NCBI RefSeq assembly: GCF_002564025.1
Contig: NZ_PDJH01000001.1
Location: forward strand, 992,001 to 1,056,000
Origin: Flavimobilis soli
GTDB taxonomy: Bacteria; Actinomycetota; Actinomycetes; Actinomycetales; Cellulomonadaceae
DNA length: 64,000 nucleotides
Reading direction: 5' to 3'
Every line of letters begins with the position of its first letter. The first letter of the stretch is position 1. Both the position numbers and the translations under genes were made by a program. Shown here one piece after another: positions 59,607 through 64,000 of this stretch. Below the pieces are notes generated by a model. That model did not search any database and was not told the origin of the DNA. It worked only from the letters and a program-made list of their open reading frames with translations.

Positions 59607-60154
59607 CACGTCGTCGCCGGGAGGGCGAGGAGGTGCACGGAGATGGGCAGCTCGCCGCCGCGGCCGGTGTACCGCAGAACGACCTCGCGGAGCTCGGCGA
59701 GCATCGCCTGCGCGCCCTCGCGGTCGAGGTGCACGAGGTAGTCGGAGTGCTCGTATGCCGGGTCGGCGGGGTCGGTCGTCTCGATGCGGGCGGCGATGCC
59801 GCGGCGCAGGTGCTCGGTCTGGCGGGCGGCGAGCTGGGCGTGCGCCTCGCGACCGCCCTCCCCCGACCACAGCTCGGCGGGCAGCTCGGTCTGCTGGTGG
59901 GCGGCGCGCCAGCGGCGCTCGCGCCGCGACGCGGGGCGGTCGTCGTCGCCGTCGGGGACGTCGTCGACGACGTAGCCGTACCGCTCGAGCTGTCGCAGGT
60001 GGTACGACGTCGACCCGCTCGACTCGCCGAGGGCGCGAGCGAGCTCGGACGCGGTCGCAGGGCCCTCGAGGCGCAGGGTGCCGAGGATGCGCATGCGCAG
60101 GGGGTGCGTGACGGCCCGGAGGGTGTCGAGATCGGTGACGACCTTGGTTCTCAT
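59606..60154 (-). CDS. ArsR-type winged-helix repressor, local regulator of the MFS gene
   Basis: 182 residues from ATG 60154. A helix-turn-helix at about 10-70 (AVTHPLRMRILGTLRLEGPATASELARALGESSGSTSYHLRQLERYG) has the HPLR start of ArsR-like regulators and resembles the HTH_20 group; the C-terminal 110 residues form a likely ligand or dimer domain. Lacks the CxC metal-binding motif of classical ArsR, so a small organic ligand is more likely. The gene lies downstream of a pair of overlapping palindromes (60170-60202), probably its own operator, and is coupled to the MFS gene. Confidence 0.87.
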   Translation of the reverse strand: MRTKVVTDLDTLRAVTHPLRMRILGTLRLEGPATASELARALGESSGSTSYHLRQLERYGYVVDDVPDGDDDRPASRRERRWRAAHQQTELPAELWSGEGGREAHAQLAARQTEHLRRGIAARIETTDPADPAYEHSDYLVHLDREGAQAMLAELREVVLRYTGRGGELPISVHLLALPATT

Positions 60155-60169
60155 GGCACCACCGTATTA

Positions 60170-60202
60170 TGCAAAGATGTCTTTGCAAAGAGTTCTTTGC
60201 AA
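60170..60202. promoter_or_regulatory. Overlapping palindromic operators of the ArsR-MFS operon
   Basis: Two near-identical palindromes overlap: TGCAAAGA-TG-TCTTTGCA (60170-60187) and TTGCAAAGA-GT-TCTTTGCAA (60183-60202). They form a three-fold TTTGCA array with 14-base spacing, ending 15 bases before the repressor ATG, next to a CATAAT/TAATAC -10 candidate. Strongly AT-rich for this genome. Confidence 0.8.
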
Positions 60203-60251
60203 TCGCCGGGCCGTGCGGCGACCTCCTCGCACCGCACGCGCCGGACACGGC

Positions 60252-60283
60252 GAGGGCCCGGCCGCCGCAGCGGCCGGGCCCTC
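60252..60283. terminator. Terminator of purH
   Basis: A 13-bp perfect stem (GAGGGCCCGGCCG with CGGCCGGGCCCTC) and loop CCGCAG, 26 bases after the purH stop on the minus strand. Confidence 0.8.
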
Positions 60284-60308
60284 ACCCGTCGAGCTCGTGA
60301 ACCTCGCG

Positions 60309-61952
60309 TCAGTGCGCGAAGTGGCGCGTCCCCGTGAAGTACATCGTCACGCCCGCGGCCTGCGCCGCCGCGACCGACTCGTCGTCACGCACCGAGCCGC
60401 CCGGCTGCACGACCGCACGCACCCCCGCGTCGATGAGCACCTGCAGGCCGTCCGAGAACGGGAAGAAGGCGTCCGACGCCGCGACCGCGCCCCGCGCACG
60501 CTCCGCCTCCCCCGAGTTCGCGCGCTCGACCGCGAGGCGGCACGAGTCGACCCGGTTGACCTGTCCCATGCCGACGCCGACGGACGCGCCGCCGTCGGCC
60601 AGGAGGATCGCGTTCGACTTCACCGCACGCACCGCGCGCCACGCGAACGCGAGGTCCGCGAGCGTCGCCTCGTCGGCCGCCTCGCCCGCGGCGAGCGTCC
60701 ACGTCGTCGGGTCGTCACCCTCGGCGTCGACCCGGTCGACCGCCTGGACGAGCAGGCCGCCCGAGATCGGGCGCGTCTCGACCGCCGCGGACGGCGGCGC
60801 GTCGACCATGAGCAGGCGCACGTTCTTCTTCGCGCGCAGGATGTCGAGCGCCTCGGGCTCGTAGCCCGGCGCGACGACGACCTCGGTGAAGATCTCCGCG
60901 ATCTGGCGGGCCGCCGGGACGGAAACGACGTCGTTGAGCGCTATCACGCCGCCGAACGCCGAGAGCGGGTCGCACGCGTGCGCCTTCGCGTGGGCGTCCG
61001 CGATGTCCGCGCCGACCGCGATACCGCACGGGTTCGCGTGCTTGATGATCGCCGCGGTCGGCTGCTCGCCGTGGTCGTGCGCGGCGCGCCACGCGGCGTC
61101 CGCGTCGACGTAGTTGTTGTAGCTCATCGCCTTGCCGTGCAACTGCGTCGCCTGGGCGAGGCCGCCCTCGCCCGAGCCGACCGTGTACAGGGCAGCGCGC
61201 TGGTGCGGGTTCTCGCCGTAGCGCAGCACGTCCGCACGCTCGTAGGTCGCCCCGATCCACGCGGGGAAGCCGGTCGAGACGACCTCGCCGTCGTGCGCGA
61301 CGTCGTCCGTCGGCGACAGGACCGAGCCCATCCACGACGCGACCGCGACGTCGTACTCCGCGGTGTGCACGAACGCCTGCGCCGCGAGCGCCTTGCGCTG
61401 CGCGTACGTGAAGCCTCCGGCCGAGACCGCCTCGACGACCGCGTCGTACGCGACCGGGTCGACGACGACGGCGACCGACGGGTGGTTCTTCGCCGCGGCA
61501 CGCACCATCGACGGGCCGCCGATGTCGATCTGCTCGACACACTCGTCCGGCGTCGCACCCGACGCGACCGTCTGCGTGAACGGGTACAGGTTGACGACGA
61601 CGAGCTCGAACGGCGCGATCTCGAGCTCCGCGAGCTGCGCGAGGTGGTCGGGCTTACGGGTGTCCGCGAGGATCCCCGCGTGCACGCGCGGGTGCAGCGT
61701 CTTCACGCGACCCTCGAGGCACTCGGGGAAACCCGTGAGCGACTCGACGGGGGTCACCGGCACGCCAGCCGCGGCGATCGTCGATGCCGTCGAGCCGGTC
61801 GAGACGATCTCGACGCCCTCGGCGTGCAGGGCCTGGGCGAACGGGACGAGGCCCGTCTTGTCGTAGACCGAGACGAGCGCGCGGCGCACGGGGCGACGGG
61901 CGTCGTCGGTCAGGGGCGTCACGGCCTGGTCAGGGGTGCTGGAGGACGACAT
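60309..61952 (-). CDS. purH: Bifunctional AICAR transformylase / IMP cyclohydrolase
   Basis: 547 residues from ATG 61952 (AGGAG upstream); the frame runs on to 62054 but that part is the ZTP riboswitch. The N-terminal MGS-like cyclohydrolase (about 24-170) shows [31 protein letters not shown] and [11 protein letters not shown]. The C-terminal transformylase has [11 protein letters not shown] (Lys-His, near 302) and GDAFFPF-type [10 protein letters not shown]. It performs the last two steps of IMP synthesis, using 10-formyl-THF. purN lies upstream on the same strand. ZTP control fits because ZMP is its own substrate. Confidence 0.97.
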   Translation of the reverse strand: MSSSSTPDQAVTPLTDDARRPVRRALVSVYDKTGLVPFAQALHAEGVEIVSTGSTASTIAAAGVPVTPVESLTGFPECLEGRVKTLHPRVHAGILADTRKPDHLAQLAELEIAPFELVVVNLYPFTQTVASGATPDECVEQIDIGGPSMVRAAAKNHPSVAVVVDPVAYDAVVEAVSAGGFTYAQRKALAAQAFVHTAEYDVAVASWMGSVLSPTDDVAHDGEVVSTGFPAWIGATYERADVLRYGENPHQRAALYTVGSGEGGLAQATQLHGKAMSYNNYVDADAAWRAAHDHGEQPTAAIIKHANPCGIAVGADIADAHAKAHACDPLSAFGGVIALNDVVSVPAARQIAEIFTEVVVAPGYEPEALDILRAKKNVRLLMVDAPPSAAVETRPISGGLLVQAVDRVDAEGDDPTTWTLAAGEAADEATLADLAFAWRAVRAVKSNAILLADGGASVGVGMGQVNRVDSCRLAVERANSGEAERARGAVAASDAFFPFSDGLQVLIDAGVRAVVQPGGSVRDDESVAAAQAAGVTMYFTGTRHFAH

Positions 61953-61989
61953 TCTGGCTCCTGAGGTTGCGTTCGGATACGTGTCCGAC

Positions 61990-62075
61990 AGGGCGCCCAG
62001 GCGGGCGGCGCCCTCGGCAGGGAACCTCAGCCGCTTCCCGGTGGTTGAGCCCACCTTCGCCAGTCACGACCAGGG
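61990..62075 (-). ncRNA. ZTP riboswitch upstream of purH
   Basis: The minus strand reads GGTCGTGACTGGCGAAGG, then a hairpin GGTGGG...CCACC followed by GGGAAGCGGC, a linker, and the terminal block CGCCTGGGC (62003-61995). These are the conserved parts of the pfl/ZTP riboswitch, in the same order as upstream of glyA. It would activate purH when ZMP/ZTP rises. A TAGACT -10 (62084-62079) lies directly before it. Binding to the ligand is inferred from the sequence pattern. Confidence 0.9.
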
Positions 62076-62078
62076 ACC

Positions 62079-62084
62079 AGTCTA
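62079..62084 (-). promoter_or_regulatory. -10 box of the purH riboswitch transcript
   Basis: TAGACT on the minus strand, six to seven bases before the first riboswitch nucleotides (CTGGTCGTGAC region). It means purH can be transcribed apart from purN. Confidence 0.6.
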
Positions 62085-62194
62085 GCGGGACCGTCCTGCC
62101 CCCGGCAGGGTCAGGTCACCTCGTCCGAAGCAGCACGCGAGCCTGTCGACGGCGCACGGCCCGCGGCCGGCACCAGGTCGCGGGATGCCCCGGC

Positions 62195-62866
62195 TCAGGC
62201 CCAGCCGCGACCGACGACAGCGCGACCCGCCTCGAGGCGCAGACCACCACGTGCGATGCGCCCCACCTGCGCGACGAGCATCTCGCGCTCCGCGACCTTG
62301 ATGCGCTCGTGCAGAGACTCCTCGTCGTCGTCGTCGAGGACCTCGACGACCGTCTGCGCGATGATCGGGCCCGTGTCGACGCCGGCGTCGACGACGTGGA
62401 ACGTCGCGCCCGTGACCCGCACGCCGTACGCGAGCGCGTCGCGCACACCGTGCGCGCCGGGGAACGACGGCAGGAGCGCGGGGTGCGTGTTGACCGTGCG
62501 CCCGCCGAACTCGTCCAGGAACGCGGCTCCGAGGATGCGCATGAAGCCCGCCGACACGACGAGGTCGGGCGAGAACACACCGACGCTGCGCGCGAGGCCG
62601 CGGTCCCACGCGGCGCGGTCCTCGAAGTCGGCCGGCGCGACGACCGCCGTCGGCACGCCTGCCGCACGGGCGATGTCGAGGCCGCCCGCGGACGCCTTGT
62701 CCGAGACGACGCCGACGACGCGAGCGCCGTACGCGGCGTCGTCGTGCGCCGTGAGCAGCGCGGCGAGGTTCGACCCCGCCCCCGACACGAGGACGACGAC
62801 GCGCGTCACGTCGGTTCGCCCTGCAACGCTCGGGTGGGACATGATCGGAACGGAGTCATCAGCCAC
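62195..62866 (-). CDS. purN: Phosphoribosylglycinamide formyltransferase
   Basis: 223 residues from GTG 62866 (ATG 62842 is an alternative). GART motifs: VVVLVSGAGSNLAALL (25-40), SAGFMRILG, VNTHPALLPSFPGAHG (with the catalytic His) and VDAGVDTGPIIAQ (with the catalytic Asp). It formylates GAR using 10-formyl-THF in the third step of purine synthesis. TAGGGT lies seven bases before the GTG, so a leaderless start is likely. purH follows 240 bases downstream with its own riboswitch. Gene order purN-purH matches Rv0956-Rv0957. Confidence 0.96.
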   Translation of the reverse strand: MADDSVPIMSHPSVAGRTDVTRVVVLVSGAGSNLAALLTAHDDAAYGARVVGVVSDKASAGGLDIARAAGVPTAVVAPADFEDRAAWDRGLARSVGVFSPDLVVSAGFMRILGAAFLDEFGGRTVNTHPALLPSFPGAHGVRDALAYGVRVTGATFHVVDAGVDTGPIIAQTVVEVLDDDDEESLHERIKVAEREMLVAQVGRIARGGLRLEAGRAVVGRGWA

Positions 62867-62923
62867 GGGACCGACCCTAGCGCCACCCGGCGCCGTGCCC
62901 GCGCGTCAGAACGGAGCCCCTCG

Positions 62924-63394
62924 GTGTCGCAGAGCCCCACCCCCAGCCCGCCGACGGCCCCGCGCAAGCCCGCACGCCCCGCGCCCGAGCCTGAGCAGGT
63001 GGCGCTCGCCGCCCGGCGCTCGATGCAGCTCGGCATCGCGATGGTGCTCACGATGCTCCCGACGTTCGCAGCCTTCCCGGCGCGCATGCTCACGATCCCG
63101 TTCGGGATCGTCGCCGTCGTCGTCGGCGTGCGCGCGATCGCCGCAGGTGTGCGCGCCCGCTCGGGCAGCCTGCTCCTGCCCGCGGTCGCCGCCGGGACTA
63201 TCCTCGCCGCGGTGTTCACCCTGTCGGTCGCGTCGACCGTGCTCGTGTGGGACATCCAGGAACGGGACGCACGCTGCCGCGCCGAGGCGATCACGGTCCA
63301 GGCGCGCATCGAGTGCAACGACAGGCTCAACGCCGACCTCGAGTCGTGGCGCGACGGCCTGCTCGACCGCGCGCGGGGCGGCTCCGGGAGCTAG
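62924..63394 (+). CDS. Small hypothetical membrane protein
   Basis: 156 residues from GTG 62924 (CGGAG seven bases upstream). A Pro-rich N-terminus (1-25) is followed by three hydrophobic helices (about 33-52, 58-75 and 82-103), then a hydrophilic C-terminus with two Cys (RCRAEAITVQARIECND). It ends ARGGSGS. I do not recognise a named family, but DUF-type proteins with this layout are common in Micrococcales. The gene is divergent from purN. Its stop overlaps the stop of the frame coming from the right edge. Confidence 0.7.
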   Translation: MSQSPTPSPPTAPRKPARPAPEPEQVALAARRSMQLGIAMVLTMLPTFAAFPARMLTIPFGIVAVVVGVRAIAAGVRARSGSLLLPAVAAGTILAAVFTLSVASTVLVWDIQERDARCRAEAITVQARIECNDRLNADLESWRDGLLDRARGGSGS

Positions 63395-64000
63395 TCCGCG
63401 CTCGATGCCGCGGTCGAGGTGGTCGGCACGCTCGTGCCGGTCGCCGCGGTCGAGGTGGAGGCTGCGGTGGCGCCGGTCGGCGCGGTCGAGGTGGACGCGG
63501 CAGTCGATACGGACGCGCCGCTGGCGCCGGTCCGCGCCGTCGTCCCGCTCGCCGCCGTCCTCCCCGACGCAGCCGTCCTGCCGGTCGCGGCCGTCCTGCC
63601 CGTCGCAGCCGTCGTCCCGCTCGCGGCCGTGCCTCCCGTGGGCGCGCTGCGCGAGGTCGCCGCTGTGACACCCGAGGCCGCCGTGCGCCCCGTCGACGCC
63701 GTACGCGTCGTCGAGGTGGTCCGGCCAGTCTGCGACGAACGCACCGAGCTCGCGGTCCGGGCGGACCGTGGCGAGCGCGACGACCGCGCGGAGCGAGGCG
63801 CCGTCGGACGGGCCGAGCTGTCGCGCCCCGTCCCGCCCGAGCGCGGCGCCGTCGCGTCGCGCTCCGGTTCCGTGGCCGGCACAGCCGCGCCCTGCGGCCC
63901 CTCGTCCCGAGCGTCGTCGTCGCCTGCTGCGTCGTCTCCTGCTGCGTCCTCCTCCGGCTCGGGCACTCGACGCCAGCGGTCGCGGCTGACGAGGCTCGAG
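63391..64000 (-). CDS. C-terminal end of a gene entering from the right edge (frame uncertain)
   Basis: A minus-strand frame is open from the right edge to a TAG at 63391. Its first residues, SLVSRDRWRRVPEPEEDAAG, look like the end of a membrane protein followed by an acidic linker, but the rest is Thr/Ala/Ser/Gly-rich and repetitive. By synteny (purN-purH preceded by PerM/DUF6350, as Rv0955), it may be the C-terminus of that membrane protein. From about 63850 leftward the usual low-GC second codon position fits another frame better, so a frameshift or non-coding tail is possible. Low confidence in the exact product. Confidence 0.4.
   Translation of the reverse strand, partial: SSLVSRDRWRRVPEPEEDAAGDDAAGDDDARDEGPQGAAVPATEPERDATAPRSGGTGRDSSARPTAPRSARSSRSPRSARTASSVRSSQTGRTTSTTRTASTGRTAASGVTAATSRSAPTGGTAASGTTAATGRTAATGRTAASGRTAASGTTARTGASGASVSTAASTSTAPTGATAASTSTAATGTSVPTTSTAASSAD

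Noticed and set aside
61953-62054. An N-terminal extension of PurH of 34 residues
   Set aside because: The extension is the ZTP riboswitch sequence, and ATG 61952 has a good ribosome binding site.

Overview
The window comes from a very GC-rich actinobacterial chromosome. Codon third positions are almost all G or C, GTG starts are common, and a WhiB regulator, a mycoredoxin and AdnAB-type helicase-nucleases are present. Gene content fits a free-living, polysaccharide-degrading member of the Micrococcales (Cellulomonadaceae or Promicromonosporaceae are my best guess). No phage, insertion sequence, CRISPR array, rRNA or tRNA gene was seen. Gene order matches blocks known from Mycobacterium tuberculosis (Rv3193c-Rv3202c, Rv3208A-Rv3211, Rv1229c-Rv1233c, Rv0955-Rv0957), so most of this is core chromosome.

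Layout. 1-5.2 kb: UPF0182 membrane protein (cut by the edge), PPA1309-like protein, Lon-like PDZ protease, SDR-type protein and a DUF2342 metalloprotease. 5.2-12.4 kb: YgjP-like peptidase, ThiF-like protein, whiB7 with a long leader (promoter with AT-rich box, upstream ORF, hairpin), uvrD2, mycoredoxin, nudC and an antibiotic-kinase-like phosphotransferase. 12.4-19.4 kb: adnB and adnA, overlapping by 4 bp. 19.6-22.6 kb: DUF3107, a ferritin-like protein and an RhlE-type DEAD-box helicase. 22.6-31 kb: MarC, PHP phosphoesterase, aminopeptidase P, a stress-type membrane protein, MgtE-N/CBS protein, DUF1003, Mrp and exonuclease III.

31-36.4 kb holds one 1773-residue secreted protein fusing an ExeM-type nuclease to a 5'-nucleotidase. 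36.8-40.8 kb is a one-carbon block (folD, glyA, a GNAT enzyme, purU). 40.9-45.2 kb is a ROK regulator plus sugar ABC transporter operon in which every junction is a 4-bp overlap. 45.4-52.7 kb encodes a 2427-residue secreted amylopullulanase with two GH13 catalytic domains. 52.9-64 kb: mdh, icd, a MIP channel, DUF3017, a ferredoxin-reductase-like flavoprotein, an ArsR-MFS pair, purH, purN, a small membrane protein and the end of a gene cut by the right edge.

How it works together. glyA and purH each carry a recognisable ZTP riboswitch, so two steps of folate and purine metabolism would respond to the same alarmone, with folD behind glyA. The ROK-ABC operon and the amylopullulanase form a carbohydrate-use region. 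The secreted nuclease-nucleotidase would scavenge phosphate or nucleosides from extracellular DNA. At least seven genes have a TANNNT box exactly six bases before the start codon, the geometry of leaderless mRNAs. A small family of GTGCAC-centred palindromes sits in intergenic gaps. The most interesting non-coding elements are the whiB7 leader, the two ZTP riboswitches, the ArsR operator array and the palindrome family.
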